Assembly (NCBI GenBank): GCA_930367215.1
Contig: OV884059.1
Location: 146,442,511 to 146,506,510 of the forward strand
DNA from: Pollenia angustigena
Lineage: Eukaryota > Arthropoda > Insecta > Diptera > Polleniidae
Reading direction: 5' to 3'
Length of the DNA stretch: 64,000 bases
Shown piece by piece: positions 34,813 through 44,839 of the stretch (position 1 is the first letter of the stretch; each line of letters begins with the position of its first letter). Under the pieces are notes generated by a model. That model did not search any database, was not told the DNA's origin, and worked only from the letters and a program-made list of their open reading frames with translations. A program made the position numbers and the translations under genes.

Positions 34813-35279
34813 ACATACATATAGACTTTTGGGAATAAACAAAATCCTTCGGAATCTGAAAAAGGGGCTTGTGAAACGGAAGCAAAGTATTCAAGAAAGT
34901 AATATTTTGATATCGTTGAGGTGAAATAATTTCACTAGCCCTGGGGGCTAGTATAAATTTTATATTTCGTAAAAATTCTTGACAATTGTAATTCACCATA
35001 GAACTTTGCTACCGTTGAAACGCGTTTCACACACTTTTAGCTCTAACTAAATAAACTGTTTTTCCCCTAATTTATTTTGAGTTGAAATTTCAATTTATCG
35101 TCTTAATTATTAAACTGAATCTTACAAAACTGAATCTTACAAATAAATCAATTAATAGTTTGATCTATTTAATTACCATAAAAATTATTATTTTATTTTA
35201 AATCAACTAAAGAAGTTATGATCAAAATTAAATTTTTTTTAAATACTCACTTTCGGGAACCATAGATCTCCCCGAGTCC

Positions 35280-35685
35280 AAGCTTTATAACTCAAGTAAA
35301 TGGTAAATTTCTTCTTAAGCACGTCGGTATATAAACCTGTCAAATCGGTTAAAAAATGGCTGAGTTATAACCGAAATACTGAATCCCCAAAAATTACTCT
35401 TTTTTTTATAATTAACTTTGTTAAAATATATGTATACAAGTATATATAAATGTTTATATATAAATATAACTTAAGTAAATTGCAAAATTCTTCCTTAACA
35501 CGTCGGTATATAAAAATATCAAATCGGTTAGACAATGGGTAATTTATGAGCAAAATACTCCAAAAATGGGCTAAAAACATCAAAATTTTTATAAAAACCT
35601 AAATTTTAGGGTTGCCATATGTCCTATTGATATGACTTATATACCAAAATATCGGACATATTTATGAGTTATAACCGAAATACTG
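35280..35685. repeat. Imperfect tandem units, 'cgtcggtatataaa'
   Basis: Two units (about 35280-35400 and 35465-35580) share 'ataactcaagtaaat'/'ataacttaagtaaat', 'cacgtcggtatataaa' and 'tcaaatcggtta'. The unit 'ccgaaatactgaatcccc' at 35370 provides the uninterrupted site for the MITE at 35686. Confidence 0.65.
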
Positions 35686-35881
35686 GGGTCTAATCACCGC
35701 ATACGATATCGAGCAAAATTGATCGAAATTATTTATTTTGGTATCTTGAAACTCGATATCGAATGAAATGTATTGAATTTGAAATAGAATTTGACATCGA
35801 GTAACTCGACATTACATTTATCGAGTTTTCATTCGATACGCCAGTGTCTATCGTATGCAAAAAAATGTGGTGATTAGACCC
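35686..35881. mobile_element. 196-bp MITE, GGGTCTAATCACC ends, CTG duplication
   Basis: GGGTCTAATCACCGCATACG is mirrored by 'cgtatgc...ggtgattagaccc'. CTG flanks both sides (35683-35685, 35882-35884). The tandem partner site near 35378 reads 'gaaatactgaatcccc' with a single ctg, i.e. the empty site, which proves insertion with a 3-bp duplication. The interior is rich in 'cgatatcga'. A degraded copy ends at 57647. Three-base duplication and GGG ends suggest PIF/Harbinger-like mobilisation, which is inference. Confidence 0.93.
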
Positions 35882-35907
35882 CTGAATTCCCAAAAATTAC
35901 TATTTTT

Positions 35908-36160
35908 ATACCCTTCACCGAAGGTAAAAAGGGTATATATAACTTTGTCATTCCGTTTGTAATTTCTACAATATTGATCCTACACCCTTTATATATTCTG
36001 GGCCCTTATGAAAAGCGAAGTTCAAAACCGGTTGTCTCTTATTTAAAAAAAATATTTACCAGTTTTATTTAGTTTTTGTCTAGTTGCTCTGTATTCTGCT
36101 CGCACAATGGTGAAGGGTATATAAGATTCGGCACAGCCGAATATAGCACTCTTACTTGTT
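35908..36160. repeat. Dispersed fly repeat, 'tacccttcacc ... actcttacttgtt'
   Basis: Starts 'tatacccttcaccgaagg' and ends 'attcggcacagccgaatata' 'gcactcttacttgtt', with 'ggtgaagggtatat' mirroring the start. It is a fuller copy of the fragment at 13735. No coding capacity; probably a short non-autonomous element widespread in flies. Confidence 0.75.
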
Positions 36161-36224
36161 GATATTGAAAACAATAACAAAATTAAACAACGAATGAAAA
36201 AGCAAAACGTAAAAACAGTACATC

Positions 36225-36310
36225 CATCTGTGTACTCGTTTCTTTTCCCCTCGTCCCTCTCGCCTATAAAGTAGCTATCATGGCAATAAGACATGAGCCG
36301 TATGAACACA
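36225..36310. repeat. Diverged relative of the 59061 MITE
   Basis: 'actcgtttcttttcccctcg' and 'ctataaagtagc' followed by 'caataagac' parallel 'aacgtttcttttcctctcgt', 'ttataaagtagc' and 'caataagact' at 59145-59200. No matching second arm was found. Confidence 0.5.
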
Positions 36311-37241
36311 GACATACCGTTTACCTATTATCAGGTGTGACAAAAACAAACAAAAAATCTTTTTATCGGCAGTTACAAAACTCCATTTTCAAATTTTTAA
36401 AAATGTTTTTCAACAAATTTCCCAATTTTTTGATCATAGTATTGGGCGGCGGCATGAAATAACCCCCCAAAATATAACCCCCCCAAAAAAATAATGAAAT
36501 AACCCACCAAAAGTTTGTACAGAGAACAACAAAATCGATTTTTGGGGGGTTATTTCATTTTGTTTGGGGTGTTATTTCATTTTTTTAATTGGGGTATTAT
36601 TTCATATGAAATTGTCCCCAAAAAAATCATTATGAAATAAAGCCCCAATATATTTTTTGGGGGATTATGTCATTTTCAAATTTATAATGAAAACGTTTTT
36701 GGGCGCAAGAATTTATACACTTTGGTATACAGAACACCGGCTTCGATAAAAAAAAAACCCTGCGCCCGGCCGAAGGCCGGCTATGCAGAAAAGCCTTAGT
36801 TGGCGAAGCTTGTGTTTGGTGTATCATACCATGATATATATCGCGTGATTCTTTAAAGCAAAACTGTATAATTAATTGTATTTCATTAATGGCTCCACGA
36901 AAAGCCCCCCAATGAAATAACGCCCAAACGAGAAATGAAATATTCCCCAATTTTTTTCATACATTTTGGTTGTTATTTCATATGAAATAACTCCCAATTT
37001 TTTTGGGCCGTTTTTCATTTTTTTTTTTTTGGGAATTATTTCATTCCTCATTTGGGGGTTTCAAATTATGAAATAATCTCCAATGAAATAACACCCAACA
37101 AATTTTTAAAATTCGGGGCTTGTTTCATCGCGTGCTTAATTTGGGTGTTATTTCATTTTTGATTCGGGGGTTATTTCATTTTTAAAGCTGTTTGTTTTTG
37201 GAGGTTATTTCATTTTATTTGGGGTTTATTTCATTTGCTTA

Positions 37242-37350
37242 TGGCGATTTCTTTTCTGAGAAATATGTTGCATAAATGTTACATGCTGTACACAAAAGAG
37301 ATAGAGCATGTAACATTTATGCAACATATTTCTCAGAAAAGAAATCGCCA
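37242..37350. mobile_element. 109-bp perfect hairpin MITE with TTA flanks
   Basis: 46-base arms (37242-37287 and 37305-37350) are exact reverse complements, starting TGGCGATTTCTTTTCTGAG, with a 17-base loop. TTA lies on each side (37239-37241, 37351-37353), as in PIF/Harbinger-type insertions. Perfect arms indicate a very recent insertion or strong conversion. Either RNA strand would form a microRNA-precursor-like stem. Confidence 0.85.
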
Positions 37351-37482
37351 TTAGTTTGATCTTTTTCCTTTTTTTTTTGAGAATTTAAGTATCTGTTTTT
37401 TGGAATAACAGTGTCAACATAGAAGTAAAATCTGCCTTGCATGTTGAGTTGAGTTGTTGTAAAACATAAAATATTTTCAGTT

Positions 37483-37776
37483 GTGCATCGAAGTTCGGAC
37501 GCTTTACATCATCTCGTGTTAATATTTAAAAAAATGGAATTCGAAGTTGTTAGTGGAAAACGAAGAAATAGCAATTTTCTATATTCTTTAAGTGAAAAAC
37601 AATTATATTTAAACAGTGGATGTAGTTGTGTAAAGGCCAAACGTAAAAGGCAAATTGTCTTCCGAACTGCAAAAATAGAGGGGCTACAAGGATCTACTAC
37701 GGCAACATTTTTGAACCGAATATATCTTTATTATGAAGAAGACGCCTGCGGGCCTCCACACGATTCATTTCAATAA
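37483..37776 (+). CDS. Short ORF inside the Mutator-like element, possible transposase N-terminus
   Basis: 97 codons, with an internal Met at codon 18 (37534) in the better-looking start MEFEVVSGKRRNSNFLYSLS. That opening and the following EKQLYLNSG recall the N-terminal FLYWCH-type zinc finger of animal Mutator-like transposases, which would fit the element, but the expected aligned Cys/His pattern is not clear (only CSCVKAK and a later Cys) and there is no DDE catalytic domain. Probably a leftover of an autonomous parent. It could also be chance; I treat the family assignment as weak. Confidence 0.3.
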   Translation: MHRSSDALHHLVLIFKKMEFEVVSGKRRNSNFLYSLSEKQLYLNSGCSCVKAKRKRQIVFRTAKIEGLQGSTTATFLNRIYLYYEEDACGPPHDSFQ

Positions 37777-38261
37777 TTTTGCGACTTTGATGTTGGTCCA
37801 TATTGAATCCTTCCTTGGTTAAACTGACTCTTTTATGAATTTTGGGCATAATTTCATTTTTGTTGCTGATGGGGTTTATTTCATTGGGGGTTATTTCATT
37901 TTCATCATTGGGTGTTATTTCATATGAAATAACTTCCAAATATTGGGGGTTGTTTCGTTTTCGTTTTGGGGTTTACTTCATTTATTTTTCGATGTTATTT
38001 CATTCACAGCTTTTGGGTGTTATTTCCTATTTTTTGGGGTTTATTTCATTGGGGGCTATTTCCTGGGCGTTATTTCATTGGGGGCTTTTCATGGAGCCTC
38101 ATTAATTGGGCCTTTATGTCAATTCAGAAATTCAGGTTTTATTTCATATGAAATAAGCCCCCAAAAATTAGGGAATTATTTCATTTATGTTTGGGGCATT
38201 ATTTCATTATTTTTTTGGGGGGTTATATTTTGGGGGGTTATTTCATGCCGCCGTATTGGGC

Positions 38262-39790
38262 TTTATTGAGGAAATAATAGAGAATCAAATTATATACCTT
38301 TCATAGTTTTTCCAAACCCGCGATTTAAATTTTGAGACTTTTAGGAAAAATTAATATTTTTGCCATATTTTGGCGAATGAGCCTTACTGTTATGAATTTT
38401 ATATTAAACTCATTCAGAATATTATAGTCCAGATAATTCTAAATGCAATCTAAAGGTTTTACTAAAATCAGAAAACATTGAGCCTGAAATCATGAAGGTC
38501 AAAAGTCATATTTGCAATGCTGGGAATTTCTAAGGGAAATATAGCGAAAAGTTGTATATTTTTGTACAGATTTATATGAAACTGGAGAAAAATATAACAT
38601 ACAGCCATACGAAAACAAAAGAGTGCAAAATTAGAGATTTACCCTTAAATAAAAAAAAAATCTGTCTATTTGATGTCGACAATTTCACACAAGACCACAT
38701 TTATTTAAAAAAACAAATCATGAATTCATTTTCATTTTTTTAAATCCCGAAATCCATAAACCAGTTGGCATCCCTAATCCCGAATTTGTTGTTACACTAT
38801 GCAAAACCTGGACGGGTACTTGATGGAACCTGGAACTTTAAAATTGTTACGACCTCGTTCGCAAATCATTTCCAATGTTTATCTAATTTTTTATGAAAAT
38901 TTGTTTAATAAACCTTAAATAAATCTTTAATATTTTTTATGAATTTTTTTTTTATTTAAAGTAATCACAATATAAATTACTAAAAAAAAAATCAGTGTTC
39001 CAACTTGTCGGCCAGTCAAAATATTTCTCTGTTTTTTTTTTTTTAATCTAACAACAAAAATAATAAAAATTTCAATTAAGTTGGCGATGTTCTGCATAGA
39101 GCAAAGACTAAGATATCATTTTACTAATTTTCTTGTTTTTCAAAGACTTTGCTAAAAATTTCATTGCATTTAAACTTTTCTACAACAATTTAAAAAAAAT
39201 GTTATGCCCCTAAAATTCTATAACTCCTTAAACTCTCATTTCGTCTTTTTGTGTAATTTTAATTAAAACTTGCTTGTATGTAATTTCTTTATCCTCTTGT
39301 TTATTCTGCAAATATTTTCTCTCATTAATTTTATACTCTACTATCACACATATTTAACCTCATTTTCCGTAGTTGTTCCTAGTTGCTCATAACAACTCGG
39401 AAGACACCTAGTTAATATATATTTCTCAGCTACATTTGTATATTATAGAGTGTATGCTATTTAAACGCTATCTTGCACGAAAATAGATAGAAAGACGAAA
39501 CAAAGTATAGGACAAATTCATACACAAACTTATACAGATACCAAAATAGGAAAAGAGCAAACAGCAAACGCACGTGTTGTTACAATAATAGTCCTACTAA
39601 AAATTCACAAAGAGAACAAACAGAAAAACGTATAGAAGAGGAAAAAGCAACAAAATAAGCACTGAAAAAATAGCAAAGAGCTACGACGAGGTAACTACGA
39701 ACTTCCTGTTATATTGCAACACAGAGCTAACTAAGCAACCAACCAGCCAGTCAACCAACTAGCAATCCAACCGACCAATCAACCTACAAA
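38262..39790. other. Stretch without a supported gene
   Basis: Only short AT-rich frames. 'gttggcatccctaatcccga' near 38764 may be an element end. 'caaccaaccagccagtcaacc' near 39737 is a simple CAAC/CAGC-rich run. Confidence 0.45.
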
Positions 39791-40082
39791 AATAACAGTG
39801 TTGCCACTTTGTGGGTTATTACCCGAATTTGGTATAATTTTTACTGTCGTGGGTAGAGCGTGGGTAATTTCTCTTAGGTGTAATTCAGGTGTTATTTGAA
39901 ATTCTTACTTCAGATACCCAAATAAAACAAATATTGTTGCTAAAAATTGCACAGTCTGCTTAACCAATGTCTCGGGTTTTTTAAGAAAAGACTTCACTCA
40001 TTAAAGAAATATTTTCAAAAGTTTGGTAATGAATGTCGCAAAATTGATCCTAAGATTGGATAAAGATGCCTATCATATACTA

Positions 40083-41118
40083 CGTTTATACGCACCACTT
40101 ATTCGCAAATAAATATATTGCAAGTAGAGAATATTGCCGCATAAACAGTGAATTAAATTTTTATTTGCAAATAGCTAACTCATGAAAACAATTCCTGATT
40201 AACGACACTGTTTGCAAATAAGATTTTAAGCATTGCCACACTTTTAACCGTTTTACGTTTTTATTTCGATGTGGCACATTCATATGACAACAAAAGTAAA
40301 ATTAAATCAATAATGTGCAAATAAATTTAAAAATACACAATAACTTTTGATCTTTTTCATTTAAAAAATAAAAAGTTTATATACATACAGTGCTACTAAA
40401 TCAATAAATTTTCCATCTGGCATCACTTAAAAAGAAGAATTTTCATTAAGAAATAGACATATAAACAGAAAGTTAAGTAACAGTAACGTTTAAAATCAGC
40501 TGATTCATTTTGTTGTATGTAAAGCAATTAGAACGATAACAGTTAGCAGTAAGATTTTACGTCTCAATCTGTAAGAAATAGATTGGTCTTACTTTTTTAC
40601 AGTAAGGTTACTGTTACTGTTACTCCCGGCTAACTGAGCCTTTAGTTATGCTAGGAACACAACTGGGAGAACGACGAATATTTGGCCGCGAATATTCGTC
40701 GACAAAAATAAAACATATTTGTGTATATGTAAATACACATAATCAAGGCGTCGGCCGAAATTCGTCACACGCGGCGACCTTGCAATAATAATTATTTTTT
40801 TTTATTATTTTATCGCATTTAAAATAAATATACAAAGAAGATAACTACAAGAATAGTTTTTAATTGCGTTTTTGTTAATGTTTGTGTTTTTTAAGTAAAT
40901 TTTTTTCATATGGTCACACTATTTCTCTCTCTTTACACAAACAGTAAACAACTTTCTCAATTAGTTATTCGTCGTTATTGTGTTTCATACGACGAATTTA
41001 CTCAGCGAATTTTTACTAAAAAATTCGTCGTGTAGGGCGAAATTCGTCGTTCGTCCCAGTTGTGTTCCTAGTATTAATCGCAAATAATTTTTATTCGCGA
41101 ATAGGCTACGTATAAACG
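40083..41118. mobile_element. Inverted-repeat element, CTACGTTTATACG ends
   Basis: 'ctacgtttatacgcacc' (left) and 'cgtataaacgtag' (right) are inverted, followed inward by 'tattcgcaaataaat' / 'attattcgcgaatagg'. No convincing target duplication. Between the arms lie an inverted 'agtaacagtaac' / 'gttactgttact' pair (about 40478 and 40605) and a nested element (40651-41071). Confidence 0.6.
40651..41071. mobile_element. 421-bp MITE, CTAGGAACACAACTGGGA ends
   Basis: CTAGGAACACAACTGGGA at the left is mirrored by TCCCAGTTGTGTTCCTAG (one base apart) at the right; 'acgacgaat' / 'attcgtcgt' follow inward. The target duplication is unclear. CpG-rich ends contrast with the AT-rich surroundings. Confidence 0.75.
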
Positions 41119-41395
41119 TAGCAATAGAAGTTTATTGCAAAAAATTTATTCAAACTAAAAACTAGCCTGAGGGAAAATATGGTTCCAATATTCCAACATA
41201 TAATTAATTTAATTTTTTACCTGCAACTTGTTAATGCTTAAGTTTGAAGAATATTTAACGCCCTTTACAGTTGTAGAACTGAATTATGAAAGGGACAGTT
41301 GTATAACATCCTGCAGGCATTTTGTTTACTAAATAAGGTATAAAGGATTTTTTAAGAGCATAAAAATTAAAATGGTAGACACCACAAAAAAAAAC

Positions 41396-41820
41396 AAGTA
41401 AGCAAGTATAGTCGGTCAAGTCCGACCATATGATACCCTACACCACTGTATTTAAAAACACATCATGCTTATGTGTCCATATAAATATGGATTTATCTAT
41501 GTTTATAAACGTCATGAAAAACGGTTTGAAAGTTTGTGGGAGACATAAATTTCCCCCTACCTCCCCTTGTGGTCCTATTTTTGAAAAACTGTATAGCTTA
41601 TGTGTCCATATAGATTTGAGAAGCAGAAATTGCCCCTATCGCCCCTCGTGGTCCTATTTTTTAAAAAATGCATACCTTTTGTGCACATATAGATACGGTT
41701 TTATCTATGATTTAAATTTCATTAAAATCGGTTTGATAGTTTCTGAGAGAAAGAAATTTCCCCCTATCTTCCCTCGTGGTCCTACGGTTCGGCACAAGGC
41801 TTGGTCCTTGTGTCAATAAG
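41396..41820 (+). repeat. 'acaagtaagcaagtatagtcgg' dispersed repeat with three internal units
   Basis: Begins 'caagtatagtcggtcaag' and 'accatatgataccctacacc'. Three imperfect units of roughly 110-120 bases follow, each with 'tgtgtccatata' (or 'tgtgcacatata') and 'ctcgtggtcctat'. It is the inverse counterpart of 6870-7215. The 129-codon open frame 41430-41819 only reflects the repeats. Confidence 0.75.
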
Positions 41821-41879
41821 AACCTATGACCCACATTTTATCAAATTATCTCCAAAATTACGACCTGTACTTTGCGCAT

Positions 41880-42350
41880 AAGGTTACAAAGGCGTTACAC
41901 ACATCAGCACAAATGCATTATACCCTCTCCACTGTTGTGGCACCGCCTGTCCTTACGAAACGCATTGCAGACGTCCAATTTTGTTCCACTTTTTCGAGCA
42001 TTGCTGGCTGCAATAAAATAAACTATGTTGACCTCCAACTTCACAACCCTACGGAAAACAATCAACAGGTGTCATATCACACGGCCTTGAAGTCTAATTG
42101 ACAGTTTATTTTCTCTTAATCAACACATCGCCTTCATTTGTTAAAAAATAAGTTGCGTCAGTTTAATCATGAAGTCGCCTATAAGCGATTGCTGATTTTC
42201 CAAGTAAAGTTGGATGTTTTGGTGGCGTTGTTCAAGCATGAATCTACACATGATAATGTACCTGACCAATAGTGAAAACAGTATGACAGTTCGTTTGACA
42301 GCGTACCTTTCGTAAACTCTATGTGGCTAAGAAAACACACTAGATATATG
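41880..42350 (-). pseudogene. Probable mariner transposase C-terminal remnant
   Basis: On the minus strand 42013-41936 reads FILLQPAMLEKVEQNWTSAM and then RFVRTGGATTVE. That resembles the C-terminal end of Tc1/mariner transposases (LEKV..NW..R..FV..). Upstream, about 42080-42300 contains further fragments with many stops. No catalytic residues are visible. The assignment rests on one short block. Confidence 0.45.
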
Positions 42351-42958
42351 CAACCAAATGTTGAAGTTAAACTTATTATTTTAGGAGTTTTATTTTATGT
42401 TTTAGACCATATTTACATTATGCAATTAACGCCGCAACTTGCCGCAACTTTCGCATGCAACTTTTTGTTTGTTAGCAAGAGGTGTACACGCAGAGAATAA
42501 ATATGGTTGGGCATGGTTACGGCAACAACACTATGTTTAATGTAACAATATATTGTTGTCGTACACAAATAATTGTTATTTTTATTTAATATCAACAATT
42601 TTATAGTTACTGTAAACATATCAATGTTTATCGCAATTATGAATTTGAGTATTGTTGACCAAAAAATATTAATTTTTCTAACAACTTAATTATGATAACT
42701 TTCTAAACATATTATATTTCTCACAACCATATCATGATATTTAATAGCCATAACATGATTACTTTCTATACATTTATCATATTATGTTAAAGATGCAATC
42801 AAACTATTTTTACTCTAATCATATTATGTTAGCGCCATTTGTAAAATAATTTTGAAGCTGTTGTGTCGTTTTTTTTTTATTTGTGAGCGGTTAAACAATT
42901 AAAAGATAAAATTCCATAACAAAAATAAGTTTAAAGAAATTAAAAAATTAAAATATTA

Positions 42959-43249
42959 GCGGAGTTCATTCAAGTATTAGTGGTGTAATAGTGCAAATGC
43001 AAAATATCATAGTTTTTTGTAAAATCCAACATCAAAACACACAGAGATTTCGTTATATTTTATAAAAGTGCTACAATATTTCTGAGGTTTTCATGGGCAA
43101 CCGCGTATGTCTTAAAACAAATTAAACAGCGTTAAAAATTAGGCAATATGGCATCAACTTCTTAAAATCGAAAAAATGGAAACACGCGTTGCCCACGAAA
43201 ACCACAGATTTTTGATTTGCTCTTTTGCAAGCCTCATATTGAACTCCGC
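42959..43249. mobile_element. GCGGAGTT-family MITE, copy 2, with internal insertion
   Basis: GCGGAGTTCA (42959) is mirrored by TGAACTCCGC (43249), flanked by TA (42957-42958, 43250-43251). The middle holds a further inverted pair, 'ggttttcatgggcaaccgcg' against 'cgcgttgcccacgaaaacc', about 43088-43205, probably an inserted small element. Confidence 0.85.
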
Positions 43250-43365
43250 TATTTGATTAACATTTTAGAAAAATTGTACAAAGGCACAAAAAATAAAAAA
43301 ATCGATAAAAAAATATTTTAATTTATTTTGTATTTTTATGACAGCTATTAAAGGTGCTGTATCAT

Positions 43366-43540
43366 AATATGATTGCTTCTAAATTTATTATGATTAACAT
43401 GATGATAATATGATTACTTCTTAGCTTATTATGATTAACATGACAATAATATGATTAATTTCTTAGCTTATTATGATTAACATGACAATAATTTGATTAC
43501 TTTCTAACTTAGTATGATTAACAGAATAATAATATGATTA
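43366..43540 (+). repeat. Four-unit minisatellite, about 44-45 bp
   Basis: Units built on 'ttattatgattaacatgac' and 'aataatatgatta' with 'cttctaa' or 'cttcttagc' repeat four times with point changes. The array lies inside the 42487 MITE and shares its ATGATTA theme. Confidence 0.8.
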
Positions 43541-43812
43541 AGGGAAAAATATGATGTAATAGTACAAGTATATTTAGTCATAATATGATTCAATTATAAT
43601 CTCAATATGGTGACTACAATCATAATTCTTATCATAATATGTTGCTCTTAGAATATGTTTACCACAACCATGTTTTTTCTTTGCGTGTAGGGAAGTAAAC
43701 GGGGTTGAAAAAATGCTTGAAAAAAATGTAAATGTAAATGTGAAAAGAGTTTCGTAAGAACTACTTTAAAAGAAAATAGAAAAAAAACTCGGCGTTAATT
43801 GCATAGATGTAA

Positions 43813-44118
43813 ATGGGGTCTAATAATAATAATTTTTATTTCCTTATAAAAATTTATAAAAGTAAAATAAAAATTTTTTTAATTAAAACATATTTAATTG
43901 AAATACAACTTTTCCAAATGTTGAAAATCGCTATAAACGATGATGATGAAACATCTTTCAAAATAAAAGAAGAGTATTCCAATATTAAATTTATAAAACG
44001 GATCAACAGAAACAACAACGTTTCTTTCTGGTTGGAAGTATTTCAATATACAGATGCAGGCGGCAGCGAAAAACTTTTAGAAATTTCAGAATTGACTAGA
44101 AAGGCAACAGGGTTTTAG
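43813..44118 (+). CDS. Unrecognised short open frame
   Basis: 101 codons with a hydrophobic, low-complexity first third and a better-balanced C-terminal part from codon 36 (MLKIAINDDDETSFKIKEEY ... FWLEVFQYTDAG). It ends in a normal stop. No domain or family is recognised and no promoter is visible. It could be a fragment of a transposon protein or a chance frame. Confidence 0.2.
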   Translation: MGSNNNNFYFLIKIYKSKIKIFLIKTYLIEIQLFQMLKIAINDDDETSFKIKEEYSNIKFIKRINRNNNVSFWLEVFQYTDAGGSEKLLEISELTRKATGF

Positions 44119-44259
44119 CCAAGTAAACATCGTTAAAAGTAATTTGAGAAAAAGGTTACATTTAGCAACCGTTAATTCGATATCAATTAGTAGTTAAACA
44201 TTTTTACCATAACAATAAAATATTTTTAACTGACACCACAATATTTAAGAGGGTACTAT

Positions 44260-44480
44260 GATTTTATGTTGATGTTTGTAACAGCTTAAAATATTGGTCC
44301 TAGTATTCCGATCGACTCAGAATCACTTTCCGAGTGGAATTATTGATGTCCATTCGGCTGGCAGGCTTTTCCATGTAAACTTTACGCGCAAAGTACAGGT
44401 TGAAATTTTGGAGATAATTTGGTACAAAGGTTTTAATGTTGTGTAGGGTATCATATAGTCGGGTTTGACCGACTGTACTA
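44260..44480. repeat. Fragment of the 'gaccgactatact' dispersed repeat
   Basis: 'ccgatcgactcagaatcact' and 'gggtatcatatagtcggg' match 6945-7200. 'gcaaagtacaggttgaaa' is the inverse of sequence near 41860-41875. Confidence 0.65.
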
Positions 44481-44769
44481 TAAAAACATCTCAGAAGTTT
44501 TAATTGTAGATTTAGACTCAAAAGGTTGGGTAAATGTTGTCATAATTATGATTTAACTTCAAAATATTTAAAACTAAAAGTGAGTTATTCCTATGAGATA
44601 AACAATAACAACATCGAACTTATCGATGATTTTTAAATGCTAAAAATTAATTTAAATTTATTCTTATTGAGCAAATTGATCTCAACTTACAATTTCATTG
44701 TAAAAAAGAGTTAAATGAATTATATCGGTTTTTGTAAATGAATTTTAATGTGTTTTTATTTAAAAAAGT

Positions 44770-44839
44770 TTTTAGCCACTTTTTAGCCATTTTTTCCCGT
44801 AAATTTAGCCATTTTTGGTCACCAAGTTTTGGCAACACT
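44770..44839. repeat. hAT-like right end, relative of 32353
   Basis: 'aaatttagccatttttggtc' followed by 'gttttggcaacactg' is the mirror of the 32353 end. No partner end with a matching 8-bp duplication was found. Confidence 0.55.

Larger units (their letters stand above)
36448..38252. mobile_element. Mutator-like or foldback element with TTATTTCAT arrays
   Basis: GGCGGCATGAAATAACCCCC at the left end is mirrored at the right, near-perfectly for about 50 bases, and complementarity continues (for example 'aatggctccacgaaaagccc' near 36890 against 'gggcttttcatggagcc' near 38079). An exact 9-bp duplication GTATTGGGC flanks it (36439-36447, 38253-38261); nine bases is typical of the Mutator (MULE) superfamily. 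Both arms are packed with TTATTTCAT/ATGAAATAA alternating with GGGG/CCCC runs. The middle carries one open frame (37483-37776) and a 109-bp hairpin (37242-37350). Confidence 0.85.
42487..43687. mobile_element. TA-flanked MITE, CACGCAGAG ends, with nested MITE and tandem array
   Basis: CACGCAGAGAATAAATATGG is mirrored by 'ccatgttttttctttgcgtg'; TA flanks both sides (42485-42486, 43688-43689). The same family is at 62928-63410. It contains a GCGGAGTT MITE (42959-43249) and a four-unit array (43366-43540). Confidence 0.85.

Noticed and set aside
37241..37351. microRNA precursor gene
   Set aside because: The stem is perfect and has a target-site duplication; true microRNA stems contain mismatches. 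A MITE is the simpler reading, although small-RNA production remains possible.
37842..38269. Overlapping frames of 61-108 codons rich in FGVISF-like repeats
   Set aside because: They translate the TTATTTCAT/GGGG array of the foldback element in three frames; repeat artefacts, not membrane proteins.
41430..41819. 129-codon open frame
   Set aside because: It is a translation of three imperfect repeat units in a dispersed non-coding repeat; the same repeat elsewhere is not open.
32353..44839. A single 12.5-kb hAT element
   Set aside because: The 8-bp flanks differ (TTCTGATT against ATTGGGAC), so the two ends cannot be shown to belong to one insertion.
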